From contig NZ_JAYKZZ010000010.1 in NCBI RefSeq assembly GCF_035818675.1, positions 62,001 through 126,000 on the forward strand: a DNA stretch of 64,000 nucleotides, written 5' to 3'. The DNA comes from Parapedobacter flavus (GTDB lineage: Bacteria; Bacteroidota; Bacteroidia; Sphingobacteriales; Sphingobacteriaceae). The notes beneath the pieces are model-generated. The model did not search any database and was not told the origin of the DNA. It worked only from the letters and a program-made list of their open reading frames with translations. This document shows positions 16,062 through 24,924 of this stretch, one piece after another. How positions within the stretch are numbered: the first letter of the stretch is position 1; the number at the start of each line of letters is the position of its first letter. Position numbers and translations under genes: made by a program.

Positions 16062-17555
16062 TCCAGTTACATAGTCGTCGATCACCTTCACTCGACTATC
16101 CAAGTATAAATTGGACACGAGGTGTGCAATATCCCTGCGTAGATGTTCAATGCTACCGGTTACCAAGTCGTCCCGGAAGCCATCGTTAGCGAGGGCCAAC
16201 ACATAGCTCGCCGCGATAACCCGGCTGATTATTTTTCCCAAGTCAACCAATTTCCGCTGCATCAGTCCCTCGCCTGGCGCAAAGTCCAATGTATCTTTAA
16301 AATACGCCGAAGCGTCGCGGGTAAGATCGTATGTAGCTAAAAATGCGGCAAGATTAGGTTCCTTGCCTTTTCGCATTTTCTTTATCATCATCTCGGCAAT
16401 CTGGGTATAAAGCATCTCGTTCGAACCCTCAAAAATCTGGAAAGGCCTGCTGTCTACAATACCGCGCCCCGCAATGTGGCTGATCTTGTAGCCATTGGCG
16501 CCCGATACCTGCAGGCAAAGCTGCGCGGATTCCTGCATCAGATCTGTCACCAAAGCCTTCATTGCGTTCGCTTCAATGCCTTCCATAGCAAGATTGTTGG
16601 CTATGCCGCTAATGTGACTGCTGCGGTGGCACATGGCCGAGCAGATGGTATATGCTGCCTGAATACGCGATAGCTGGAACTGAACAGAATCCAGCGCCAG
16701 TAGGTTACTGCTGCCAACCATACGTTGGCTACAGTGACCTATCGCCTCGTCGAGCATCCGCTTGATGAAGCCCATGCCCATTCCCGGAAACTGCATCCTG
16801 CTGCGGTGCAGGATGTCAAGCATCATCTTAATGCCCGTGCTTTCGGCAACCAAACGCTGTTGTGCTGGCACCTGAATATCGATTGTATTCAGCCCATAGG
16901 GAATCATGTAAAGCCCCAAGTTATTATACAACCGTTCCACTTTAATCTGTTGGGCTGGAACGGCGTTGTCGGTGATGAAGAAATCAATATCCCGGGCCAA
17001 TTCACCGTTAGGAAGCTGACCACGCGCCGTCACCAACCAGAAGTCGGCCTGCCCTGTAAGGCCCTGCCAATGCTTGGTGCCGGTAATTCGGTAATCTTCA
17101 CCCGCGGTACGGTAAGACGTGCGCATATTGAGGGCATCACTTCCATAATCCGGTTCGGTAATCATCAACCCGCCCATGCTCTGCTGTGTCAAAAACCGGT
17201 CAAATATCGGCGCTTTCACCTGCTCATTAGCATATTTAGATACTGGCTCCAGGAACAACGCGATATTGATACCAAAGGTAAGCGAGAGCGGTAGCGACTC
17301 ATATGAGGCCGCAGAAAGCAGCGCCAAGCATTCCTTAACGATACTGCCCCTACCCCCATATTCGGTCGGTATTGCTACCGATAGTGGCACCTCATTCATA
17401 ATACGGGTCCAAACCGCCGCCGGAAGCCCGCGTTGGAGACTAAGTTGGTTGATATCTGCCTGTTCGTAAAAAGCCTCACGGAGCGCCCGCTCGAAACGTT
17501 GTATAAAAACGCTCAGCGTATTCTCGTTTGCTATATGGGTTGATAAAGATGTCAA
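16038..17555 (-). CDS. Acyl-CoA dehydrogenase family protein
   Basis: A 505-aa flavoprotein of the acyl-CoA dehydrogenase superfamily. The middle segment GGLMITEPDYGSDALNMRTS is the classical FAD/substrate signature, and the C-terminal half has the SGANGYKISH and FQIFEGSNEMLYTQ region. It should oxidise an acyl-CoA and hand electrons to ETF, so etfBA at 8.9-10.7 kb is a likely partner. The substrate chain is unknown. The only in-frame start is TTG at 17555: a stop lies two codons upstream and the next Met is too deep in the domain. A promoter (17582-17614) supports this start. Confidence 0.9.
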   Translation of the reverse strand: MTSLSTHIANENTLSVFIQRFERALREAFYEQADINQLSLQRGLPAAVWTRIMNEVPLSVAIPTEYGGRGSIVKECLALLSAASYESLPLSLTFGINIALFLEPVSKYANEQVKAPIFDRFLTQQSMGGLMITEPDYGSDALNMRTSYRTAGEDYRITGTKHWQGLTGQADFWLVTARGQLPNGELARDIDFFITDNAVPAQQIKVERLYNNLGLYMIPYGLNTIDIQVPAQQRLVAESTGIKMMLDILHRSRMQFPGMGMGFIKRMLDEAIGHCSQRMVGSSNLLALDSVQFQLSRIQAAYTICSAMCHRSSHISGIANNLAMEGIEANAMKALVTDLMQESAQLCLQVSGANGYKISHIAGRGIVDSRPFQIFEGSNEMLYTQIAEMMIKKMRKGKEPNLAAFLATYDLTRDASAYFKDTLDFAPGEGLMQRKLVDLGKIISRVIAASYVLALANDGFRDDLVTGSIEHLRRDIAHLVSNLYLDSRVKVIDDYVTGSDWLSFT

Positions 17556-17581
17556 TGCCTATCTGTGTGTTGAGTATTCCA

Positions 17582-17614
17582 CAAATCTACGAAAATAGTT
17601 GGGCTACCCGGCAA
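17582..17614 (-). promoter_or_regulatory. Putative promoter of the acyl-CoA dehydrogenase gene
   Basis: Minus strand TTG (17612-17614), 22-bp spacer, TAGATTTG (17582-17589). It ends about 27 bases upstream of the TTG start codon at 17555 and is back to back with the tRNA promoter. Confidence 0.5.
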
Positions 17615-17632
17615 GCGAGCCGATAAAAATGA

Positions 17633-17663
17633 TTTGTACCATCCGCAAAAAAAGCTATTTTTG
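17633..17663 (+). promoter_or_regulatory. Promoter of tRNA-Val
   Basis: TTTG (17633-17636), 19-bp spacer, TATTTTTG (17656-17663): a perfect Bacteroidota consensus promoter. It ends 11 bases before the first base of the mature tRNA. Confidence 0.75.
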
Positions 17664-17674
17664 CAGCACGCATT

Positions 17675-17749
17675 GGGAAATTAGCTCAGTTGGTTCAGAG
17701 CACTACCTCGACAAGGTAGGGGTCACAGGTTCGAGCCCTGTATTTCCCA
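17675..17749 (+). tRNA. tRNA-Val, anticodon GAC
   Basis: All arms fold: acceptor GGGAAAT/ATTTCCC, D stem GCTC/GAGC, anticodon stem CTACC/GGTAG, five-base variable loop, T stem ACAGG/CCTGT with loop TTCGAGC, discriminator A. The 3' CCA is not encoded. The anticodon loop reads TCGACAA, giving GAC (Val) at positions 34-36 but C instead of the almost universal T at position 33. The valine determinants A35, C36 and A73 are present. The own promoter and a following hairpin make this a single-gene unit. Confidence 0.92.
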
Positions 17750-17753
17750 CGGT

Positions 17754-17783
17754 AGCCCGGCCCATCATCAAGCCGGGCTTTCC
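17754..17783. terminator. Terminator hairpin after tRNA-Val
   Basis: AGCCCGGC (17754-17761) pairs perfectly with GCCGGGCT (17772-17779) around a 10-base loop and is followed by a short T run. It sits between the tRNA and the convergent DUF4185 stop and may serve both. Confidence 0.65.
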
Positions 17784-17784
17784 A

Positions 17785-19209
17785 TTAAAATTCGCCCATG
17801 TCCGCCAGTTCGGCTTTCATCAAAAACACGTTATAAGGCAGCCACATCGACATTAGGAAATACAGGTCGTTGCCCGTTACCGATACGGGATGGATATAAG
17901 AACCATACAGCTGGGCATATTCGCTGCCCGACGCCAATGTATATGGTGCGCTCCACGGTCCGGTAATGTCGTCGGCCGTACGTAGGGTCAGCTCATACCG
18001 GTCTCCATTAAAATAAGCAACTATCCACTTTTCAAGGGTTTCATTATAGATGAAAGAAAGCTCGCCCACTTTGTCGTCGATGAGTACGGTTGCCCGGTTT
18101 TCGTCGCCTTGTACCCACTGGCCAGCTGTGCCATCCCAGTATTCGTAGTTCGGCAAATTTTCGATTTCAGCCTCCAAGAACCGCGCTAGGCGTGCCGGAC
18201 TATCCCGGCCGGTTTGTGTGCCCACCATATATACATACCCGTCTTTCTTGAAATACCCTGCCTGTCCGAACGAACTGTTGGCCGGGAAGGTCACATCCTC
18301 ACATTTTGCCCACGTCTGGCCGTCATCGGTCGATTTGTAAAGCCCCGAGTAATTGGTAACCCATCCCGTCCACGACCGCATGTTGAAATAATGCACATAA
18401 TCAAAACCGGCGGCACGGATGGCCGCTGTGGGGATCGACGTCCAATCGCCGTTGCCCGACACATCCTTGGCGCTGTAGATAATCTCGCGGGCGTTCCCGC
18501 CATTGCCCGTGGCCATCGCACTCAAGGTCAACCCATCCGCCAGATCTTTATCGGTCGAGAATGCCAGCACATTGCTACGCCAGCTACCACCATTAGGACC
18601 GGGGCTGGCGGGGTTTGGCGCAAAGTCATGACCATAGGTATCGCCAAAGAAGAGGCCATAGGCGCCCGGCTCCATTTCCCACACCACGCCGAGATCCGTA
18701 CCGCCCACATTCCATGTGGTAGCGGTATTATTCGGACTGGCAAATGTTTCACCCGACATCGGCCTTCCGGTTACCCGCGCAATGCGGGTAACCCTGCGGA
18801 TAAAAAACCCCCAACGGTTGTCTACCTGCAGGGACAGCTCGTTCGAGACGTTACCATCGTTATAATGGGCCGTAAGTACCAACCGGAAAGATTCCGGGTC
18901 GGACGATTGGATGGTGTATGTAAATGCATAGGCATCACCAAGCTCCGACCGGCTTATCTGCCGTGAAAACTGATCGCCCCCGCTTTTCCGCACTAGCACG
19001 TACGCGATGCCGTCGAGATCATCGAAATATAACGTTGTCGATACGTTCTTGGTCACCTTATCGGGCACCAGGGTATCAACCGATGCGGTGATCTCATCTG
19101 TGGGCACATACGTCGGCATATTGCCATCGCTACCGCATGCAGCCAACAGGCACAGCCATCGGCCTAAAGCGACATATACACCCGCCTGCTTAATATGCCT
19201 TAGCCTCAT
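17785..19209 (-). CDS. DUF4185 domain lipoprotein of the Sus operon
   Basis: A 474-aa exported lipoprotein (lipobox LAAC about residue 25). After an N-terminal region of about 120 residues with beta-sandwich character, the segment GGTDLGVVWEMEPGAYGLFF and GDTYGHDF match the start of DUF4185, a five-bladed beta-propeller family found in polysaccharide loci and resembling glycosidases or sugar-binding lectins. The activity is not established for the family. It is the last gene of the susC-susD-lipoprotein-DUF4185 operon. The ATG at 19209 is chosen because it begins the signal peptide and follows the upstream gene's stop by 10 bp; a longer frame exists but overlaps that gene. Confidence 0.87.
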   Translation of the reverse strand: MRLRHIKQAGVYVALGRWLCLLAACGSDGNMPTYVPTDEITASVDTLVPDKVTKNVSTTLYFDDLDGIAYVLVRKSGGDQFSRQISRSELGDAYAFTYTIQSSDPESFRLVLTAHYNDGNVSNELSLQVDNRWGFFIRRVTRIARVTGRPMSGETFASPNNTATTWNVGGTDLGVVWEMEPGAYGLFFGDTYGHDFAPNPASPGPNGGSWRSNVLAFSTDKDLADGLTLSAMATGNGGNAREIIYSAKDVSGNGDWTSIPTAAIRAAGFDYVHYFNMRSWTGWVTNYSGLYKSTDDGQTWAKCEDVTFPANSSFGQAGYFKKDGYVYMVGTQTGRDSPARLARFLEAEIENLPNYEYWDGTAGQWVQGDENRATVLIDDKVGELSFIYNETLEKWIVAYFNGDRYELTLRTADDITGPWSAPYTLASGSEYAQLYGSYIHPVSVTGNDLYFLMSMWLPYNVFLMKAELADMGEF

Positions 19210-19219
19210 TGCACTTAAT

Positions 19220-19633
19220 TTACTGGACCTCAAGTACCAGACCGGATGAATAGACCCGATCTGGCTTTCCGGTTTCCCGGGCTTCGTCTGATAAATTACC
19301 GGCGAGCTTGACCACGAACCGATACGACTTACCCGAATCGATAGGGATTTCAGTCGACGTGCCTTCGCCACCCGCGATGATGACATCGCGGTAGATATCA
19401 TTCTCTACTTTTTGGATACTCACCTCCAACGGACGCCGAAATGCCGGCGAAATATCGGCCGGAAAATCCCAGGTAATCGTCAGGGTGTTTCCCACCTTGG
19501 TATAATCCAGGCCTTCTACATTAGGCAATGAATGGTCAAAATCTTTCTTATCCACGATGCCCCGATCGTAACAACTTGAAAACACTCCAACGGTAAGTAT
19601 AACCAGCAGGACATGAACTGAAAATCTCTTCAT
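19220..19633 (-). CDS. Small surface lipoprotein, fibronectin-III-like, Sus operon
   Basis: A 137-aa lipoprotein with a clear signal peptide and lipobox FSSC. The mature part (about 110 residues) has the alternating pattern of one beta-sandwich domain (TLTITWDFPAD, LEVSIQKVEN, YRFVVKLAG), as in fibronectin type III-like modules. Such small lipoproteins commonly lie between susD and the enzymes in polysaccharide loci and often help to bind glycan at the cell surface; that role is inferred. The ATG at 19633 begins the signal sequence. It lies 19 bp after susD and 10 bp before the DUF4185 gene. Confidence 0.8.
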   Translation of the reverse strand: MKRFSVHVLLVILTVGVFSSCYDRGIVDKKDFDHSLPNVEGLDYTKVGNTLTITWDFPADISPAFRRPLEVSIQKVENDIYRDVIIAGGEGTSTEIPIDSGKSYRFVVKLAGNLSDEARETGKPDRVYSSGLVLEVQ

Positions 19634-19652
19634 AACGAACGAATATTTGCTA

Positions 19653-21410
19653 TTAGTACCCAATATTTTGTGTGTAATTACCTTTTGCCCAGTTAATTTG
19701 TGCCTGCGGTATGGGAAAATACTCGTCGCGCCCAGCCGTAAAGCGCGCCACACCCATCCACGAGAACCTGTCTTTTTCAACATCGAAGTATTCATTCATC
19801 GTTTCTTCTAAAACACCCCACCGTTGCAGGTCGAAGAAACGGCGCCCTTCGGCAGCCATTTCCAGACGGTTTTCCCATTGCATGGCTTTCCATGCAAACT
19901 CCTTAGTCCACTCGCAATTCACGCCCGGTTTATAGGGCTCGATGTGATAATCCAGCGAGGGTGATCCATCTACCATGACCAGCCGATCCGTGCTATTGGC
20001 CGCACGTTCCCGTATCTTGTTGATCAAGGGCAGCGACTCGTCCCACCGGTCCAATTGGATGAGTACTTCGGCCTTCCACAATACCACTTCGTCGTAGCGG
20101 ATCATCCGTTTATTCATCGAGTTGAATTGCCATCCGTCGTACAGCAGGCAATCGCAATCGGGCGGCACCAGTTCTTTGATGGATTTGAAATAGCCGTATT
20201 CTGCCCCGTTCCGGATCCCGGCTTTTTCAAATAACATATCCGCATCGTACTTCCACGGCAGCCCGGGCGCGGCAGCGGTGTGGCTAAAGCGGGGGTCGAA
20301 CGTGTTTTCTTCAAAATATGCCGCCTCACCATCTGCGTAGCTGGTCTCATTGTAGGTGTCGAATAATGGCAACCCATCGGGACCGGTTTTAAAGGCATTA
20401 GCCATGGTATAACTGATTTGGTGGAAACCACAGCACTGGTATCCGCCCCAATTGAACGGGTGATTTAAACCCTCGCTTCGGTTTATTTTCCCGCCCGACG
20501 AACTGCCATCGTCAATGGAATACTGGATTTCCCAAATCGATTCTTTGGTGTTGTTGTCAAAAGCGATATCAAAGTTCTCCGCAAAATCGGGTTGCAAGCC
20601 CACCTTTGCGCCTTCCTGATCGGTCAGTTTATTCAGGTATGTCAATGCCTCGTTAAGTCGTTCTTTGTTAATGTCCGTCACCTGGTTACGATCATCCTGC
20701 TCATAGGCCATGAACATGAGTGTGCGGGCAACCATCGCAGTCGCTGCATTTTTATCAATACGCCCCTTCTCGGGTTGTACCGGAGGCAACAGTTCTTCCG
20801 CACGCTTGAAGTCCGCCAGCAGGCGCTCCCATAGGTACTGGTCGTTTGGCTGCGACAAGTCCCGGTTTGCAACCGCTTCAAATTCGGCCGAAGTACCGAC
20901 CACGTTTTCGTCGATATAAGGAATATACTTGAAGAACTGCTTCAACCGGAAATGGGTAAACGCTCGGATAAACGTCACCTCCCCGAGGCGCGAATTTTTG
21001 TTAGGAAAATCCTCCTCCGTAACGGTATTCAACCGCTGTATAGCGGTATTGCACCGCTGGATGATTTGGTAAGATACATACCACGGGTAGTCAAGGGGCC
21101 ATCCGTTCGGTTGCAGTGTGACGAAAATCTCCATGTTATGCCAACCGTCGCCGTCCCAGGTGCCGCCTCCCCCTTTGTATGAATCGTCCGACCGCAAGGA
21201 GCCTGTCCACCATGGGGCGAACGGCGAATCCCACGATGGGATATCCGTTATCCGGGCGTATGCCGCGGTTACAAACCCTTCCATATCGCTGGGTTTCGTG
21301 AGCAGCGACTCATCCAATACCTGCTTAGGTGCCACATTCAGGGAATCGGCGCAACCGGCAGCAGCGAGAACAAATGCGGAAGAAAATATAATGAATTTAA
21401 ACGTTTTCAT
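19653..21410 (-). CDS. SusD/RagB family glycan-binding lipoprotein
   Basis: A 585-aa outer-membrane lipoprotein (signal peptide, lipobox AAGC about residue 19). It starts with the family pattern LNVAPKQVLDESLLTKPSDM and ends with the typical C-terminal part WENRLEMAAEGRRFFDLQRW and FPIPQAQINWAKGNY. SusD proteins sit as a lid on the SusC channel and capture oligosaccharides or peptides. It is 11 bp downstream of the susC stop. The ATG at 21410 is preferred to a TTG two codons earlier. The mature protein is rich in Trp and Gly in its first third, but the ligand cannot be told from sequence. Confidence 0.94.
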   Translation of the reverse strand: MKTFKFIIFSSAFVLAAAGCADSLNVAPKQVLDESLLTKPSDMEGFVTAAYARITDIPSWDSPFAPWWTGSLRSDDSYKGGGGTWDGDGWHNMEIFVTLQPNGWPLDYPWYVSYQIIQRCNTAIQRLNTVTEEDFPNKNSRLGEVTFIRAFTHFRLKQFFKYIPYIDENVVGTSAEFEAVANRDLSQPNDQYLWERLLADFKRAEELLPPVQPEKGRIDKNAATAMVARTLMFMAYEQDDRNQVTDINKERLNEALTYLNKLTDQEGAKVGLQPDFAENFDIAFDNNTKESIWEIQYSIDDGSSSGGKINRSEGLNHPFNWGGYQCCGFHQISYTMANAFKTGPDGLPLFDTYNETSYADGEAAYFEENTFDPRFSHTAAAPGLPWKYDADMLFEKAGIRNGAEYGYFKSIKELVPPDCDCLLYDGWQFNSMNKRMIRYDEVVLWKAEVLIQLDRWDESLPLINKIRERAANSTDRLVMVDGSPSLDYHIEPYKPGVNCEWTKEFAWKAMQWENRLEMAAEGRRFFDLQRWGVLEETMNEYFDVEKDRFSWMGVARFTAGRDEYFPIPQAQINWAKGNYTQNIGY

Positions 21411-21421
21411 AATCAAACAAT

Positions 21422-24400
21422 TTAGAAAGTAACATTAACACCAAAAGTTAAAAAGAACGGCGTCAGGTAGCCGTAACCCGGCATCTCGGGGTCAATGCTG
21501 GTAAACCGGTCGTCGCCCCAGCTCTTTTTTAACGTGAATACATTCCGGGCCGAAGCATATAAACGCAGGTGCTGCATCATCAGTTTGCTCGAAGCAGCTG
21601 CGGGAAGTGTATACCCGAGCTCCATATTCCTCAACTTCAGGTAAGACCCGTTTTCCACATAATAGCTCGAAAAGCGGTTTTCAGCATTTTGGGTTGAGTT
21701 GGAGATAGCCGGAATATCGGAGTTCGGATTATCGAACGACCAGCCATCCAGGATACGCGTCTCGTGGTTTTTATGTGCGGGCACGGTAATGTTCCAGAGG
21801 TCAGATTCGCGCTTCCAGGCGTTATCCACTTGATTCCCAAAGACACCTTGAAAAAACACGTTCAGATCGAAATTGCGGTAACTCAGGTCGACAGTCATGC
21901 CGCCAAAGAAATCGGGGTCGGTAATTCCGATATATGCCCGGTCAAAGTCCTGTACAACACCATTTCCATCCAGGTCCTTATACCGGATACGTCCAACGGC
22001 TTTTCCCGGTTGTTCGGCATGGGTATCTACCTCTGCCTGCGTCTTAAATATGCCGTCGGCCACCAGACCATACAAGATATGCGGTGTCAGGCCCAATACC
22101 AGATCATACACTCCATCACCGGGATATTTATTGATTACGTTTTCGGGTAAGCTTACGATTTCGGTTTTATAAGTTCCCACATTGGCCGAAATGGCATACC
22201 GGAATTCGCGTTGCGGGTCGTTGCGGTAGCCGACTTCAAATTCAAACCCTTGGTTGTTCATATCGGCCCCATTGATCCAAGGCTCACCACCCTCACCCAT
22301 GGCGGCGATGTAAGGCGTTTGCACGAGTATATCGCTTGTTTTTTTGAAATAATAACCCAATGATCCCGTCAGCCGGTTATCAAAGAGACCAAAATCAACT
22401 GCGACATCGGTTTGGGTGGTGGTTTCCCATTTTAGAGCCGGGTTTCCTAGCCATGTCCGGCGATAGCCAGAGTAGAGGTCCCCGTTTTCATTACCCTCGA
22501 TGGGGTACGAGGTACCAAAGTAGTCGGTTGTAAACGGCGTGGAGGTATAGCCCCGGGGCAATCCTTGCACACTTCCGTTTGCGCCCCATCCCGCACGGAG
22601 CTTGAAATCGGATATCACTTCATGGTCCTGCATAAATGGCTCGTTGCTAATCCGCCAGCCCGCAGAAAACGCTGGGAATATTGCGTATCTATTTTCTGCA
22701 CCGAAGAGTGATGAGCCGTCGCGGCGCACAGTTGCAGAAAGCAGGTACTTCTGATCGTACACATAATTCGCCTTGGCGAATAACGAGAAATACACATATT
22801 CATCCGCCGAACTGCCCAGCGAATATTTCGAGCCGGTGGTAATACCGAGGTGGGCAAAATCGCGATCCTCTAGGTACACACCTTCTCTCCTGGCCCAAAA
22901 GCCTTCCTGCACAAACCGCGTATATTCCACACCTGCCACGGCATCGAGGCTATGCTTATCGTTGCTCATGTTGTATGACAACGTATTGGTCCATACATAA
23001 CTCAAGGGATGCGATTGGTCGCTCCGCACGTAATTTTCGCCATCGCTGTTCCGACCACCGGTTTCAGACCATTCCTTTTCCAGGTTACGGCTATAGGAAT
23101 TGCCGTAATCTACCCCGAATTGCGTGCGTGCTGAAATGCCATTCCAGATATCCAGATCGGCAAACACATTTCCGATCACCTTCACGTAGTTGGCGATATT
23201 ATCTTGGTTATCTGTCAATACGCGCACCGGGTTGGTAAAGTCATCAAAGCCGGGGGCACCCGCCCATCCACCGTTGATGTCGTAAACGGGGCCAGCGGGC
23301 GGATTGATCAATGCCCAACGCAACTCATTCGCATCGCGGAATTGCAGGTAAGAAACGGCGAGGTTCTCTCCTATTCTCAGTCGGTTGTTGATGAGGCTGT
23401 ACTCGTTGTTGGCACGGATAGAGTATTGCCTGAAGAAGGTATGTATCTGTGTTCCCTCATTGTCGTAATACCCCAGGGAAAACAGGCTCCTGGACCGCTC
23501 CGTACCGCTGGAGACCACCAATTGATGGTTGGTCATCACCGCTGGCCGGAGAATTTCGCCAAGCCAGTCCGTATCAGCACCCTTCACCGTTTGTTCGGTA
23601 TTCAGCCATTCGGCAGGTTTTACCGATTCCAGTACCGGCCGGCCGTTTTCATCCCGGTGCCACGTGAAATCATAGGTGCTCGGCAAATTCATCGCCATGC
23701 CATACACCTGCTCATCGTAAGCATATGCCCGGAACGTGGCGATGCCATACTGCTCGGCATTCAACAAGGTAGGCCGGTTAATCACCTTACTCATGGCCAC
23801 GCTGCCGTTGTACTCCACCTTGGTCTGGCCTATCTTGCCCTTCTTCGTTTGGATCAAGATAACACCGCCCGACGCCCGTGCACCGTAGATACTGGCCGAT
23901 GCCGCATCTTTCAGTACCTGTATGGATTCGATATCGGCTGAGTTGATATCGCGGAGGTTCAGGTTTTCCGTCGGCATACCATCCAGCACGATCAACGGCT
24001 TTACGCCCCCCGACAACGAGGAAAGCCCCCGGACTTGAACGGTAACACCTTCTGCGGGATTACCTCCATTAGTGGTAATATGTACCCCCGATAGCTTTCC
24101 TTGGAGGGATTTCATGGCATTAGCCGATGGGTTTTTGGAAATATCCTCGGCCGTAGCCATCGCAATCGAACCGGTAACATCTGCCTTCCGTTGGGTCATG
24201 TAGCCGATGTACACTTCCTGCAGCATGGTCTCGTCTTCTCCCATCACCACGTTGATGACGGATAGCCCCTTTACCGGCCGCTCTTCCACTTTCTTACCCG
24301 TGTAGGAAAACACGAGGATGGCATCTTCATCGGCTACATCGATCTCGAATGCCCCAGTAGCATTTGTCACGGTACCTACTGTCGTTCCCTTAATGTAAAC

Positions 24401-24559
24401 ACTGGCACCCACCAGCGGCTGGCTGGTACCTTCTTCGGTAACTGTTCCCCTCACCTGTTTGGGCTGCAACAAGGTGGGCAGCGGCAAGGTGGCATAGGCA
24501 TGAACAGTAAGGCCCAGCAGTAAGCAGGCCAACATCATTTTGTTCATCGCTGTTTTCAT
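21422..24559 (-). CDS. SusC/RagA family TonB-dependent outer-membrane transporter
   Basis: A protein of about 1045 aa. In order: signal peptide ending near YATLPLP, a carboxypeptidase-regulatory-like domain (VRGTVTEEGTSQPLVGASVY), a TonB-box/linker region with MGEDETMLQEVYIGY, a plug domain with the SusC signature (VRGLSSLSGGVKPLIVLDGM), and a long beta-barrel ending in Phe. It imports a ligand captured by SusD with energy from TonB. It is the first gene of a four-gene operon. ATG 24559 is the best start for the signal peptide; ATG 24571 is possible. No ECF sigma/anti-sigma, HTCS or SusR-type regulator is adjacent. Confidence 0.94.
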   Translation of the reverse strand: MKTAMNKMMLACLLLGLTVHAYATLPLPTLLQPKQVRGTVTEEGTSQPLVGASVYIKGTTVGTVTNATGAFEIDVADEDAILVFSYTGKKVEERPVKGLSVINVVMGEDETMLQEVYIGYMTQRKADVTGSIAMATAEDISKNPSANAMKSLQGKLSGVHITTNGGNPAEGVTVQVRGLSSLSGGVKPLIVLDGMPTENLNLRDINSADIESIQVLKDAASASIYGARASGGVILIQTKKGKIGQTKVEYNGSVAMSKVINRPTLLNAEQYGIATFRAYAYDEQVYGMAMNLPSTYDFTWHRDENGRPVLESVKPAEWLNTEQTVKGADTDWLGEILRPAVMTNHQLVVSSGTERSRSLFSLGYYDNEGTQIHTFFRQYSIRANNEYSLINNRLRIGENLAVSYLQFRDANELRWALINPPAGPVYDINGGWAGAPGFDDFTNPVRVLTDNQDNIANYVKVIGNVFADLDIWNGISARTQFGVDYGNSYSRNLEKEWSETGGRNSDGENYVRSDQSHPLSYVWTNTLSYNMSNDKHSLDAVAGVEYTRFVQEGFWARREGVYLEDRDFAHLGITTGSKYSLGSSADEYVYFSLFAKANYVYDQKYLLSATVRRDGSSLFGAENRYAIFPAFSAGWRISNEPFMQDHEVISDFKLRAGWGANGSVQGLPRGYTSTPFTTDYFGTSYPIEGNENGDLYSGYRRTWLGNPALKWETTTQTDVAVDFGLFDNRLTGSLGYYFKKTSDILVQTPYIAAMGEGGEPWINGADMNNQGFEFEVGYRNDPQREFRYAISANVGTYKTEIVSLPENVINKYPGDGVYDLVLGLTPHILYGLVADGIFKTQAEVDTHAEQPGKAVGRIRYKDLDGNGVVQDFDRAYIGITDPDFFGGMTVDLSYRNFDLNVFFQGVFGNQVDNAWKRESDLWNITVPAHKNHETRILDGWSFDNPNSDIPAISNSTQNAENRFSSYYVENGSYLKLRNMELGYTLPAAASSKLMMQHLRLYASARNVFTLKKSWGDDRFTSIDPEMPGYGYLTPFFLTFGVNVTF

Positions 24560-24744
24560 AAAACTTATCATAATTGGTAATCGTATTTTATCGGGTTTAT
24601 CCGGGTCCATCCGGTTCGCTGCACAGTGACAAAAACGGTGCGTTACAGCTGTATAGTGAACAGCAACTATCGGTCAGTGCGCTACTTCGTTATACGAAGG
24701 TCGGTGGTATTCGCGTTCCATCACACCTCTTCGTTAACCAATGA

Positions 24745-24761
24745 TGACTGTATTTTATCAT
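24745..24761 (+). repeat. 17-bp direct repeat, copy 1
   Basis: TGACTGTATTTTATCAT. It matches the second copy at 24829 in 16 of 17 positions; the copies are offset by 84 bp, close to eight helical turns, so a dimeric or paired regulator could bind both on the same DNA face. Confidence 0.6.
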
Positions 24762-24828
24762 TACAAGCCCCTTAGATGAATGTAGAATTTACATTTAGAC
24801 GTAAAATCACCTCTTTTTTAGCTTATAC

Positions 24829-24845
24829 TGACTGTATTTTACCAT
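24829..24845 (+). repeat. 17-bp direct repeat, copy 2
   Basis: TGACTGTATTTTACCAT, one base different from the copy at 24745. It lies 57 bases upstream of the hrpB -7 box and about 270 bases upstream of the susC start. Confidence 0.6.
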
Positions 24846-24875
24846 GTTCTTTCGTGTGTAGGCTTCTCAAATCGA

Positions 24876-24909
24876 TTGGCTGCGGGATTGGTTGCGTTTT
24901 TTATCTTTG
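24876..24909 (+). promoter_or_regulatory. Putative promoter of hrpB
   Basis: TATCTTTG (24902-24909) is a perfect -7 box; the best -33 match is TTG at 24876-24878 with a long 23-bp spacer. It excludes a gene start before about 24913 and supports ATG 24925. Confidence 0.5.
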
Positions 24910-24924
24910 TGGGGTTTCTTGGCT

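Larger units (their letters stand above)
24560..24924 (+). other. Divergent control region between susC and hrpB
   Basis: No gene is seen in these 365 bases. They hold the hrpB promoter (24876-24909), no clear TAnnTTTG box for the susC operon on the minus strand, and a 17-bp direct repeat (24745-24761 and 24829-24845). The segment from about 24740 to 24850 is A+T-rich compared with its surroundings. Confidence 0.6.

Noticed and set aside
23204..23941. 245-codon frame opposite susC
   Set aside because: Contained in the conserved SusC plug region on the other strand; no signature of its own.
24560..24740. Search for a SusC-operon promoter of the TAnnTTTG type
   Set aside because: No acceptable -7/-33 pair was found on the minus strand; the weak TAAGTTTT-like box is too close to the ATG to trust.
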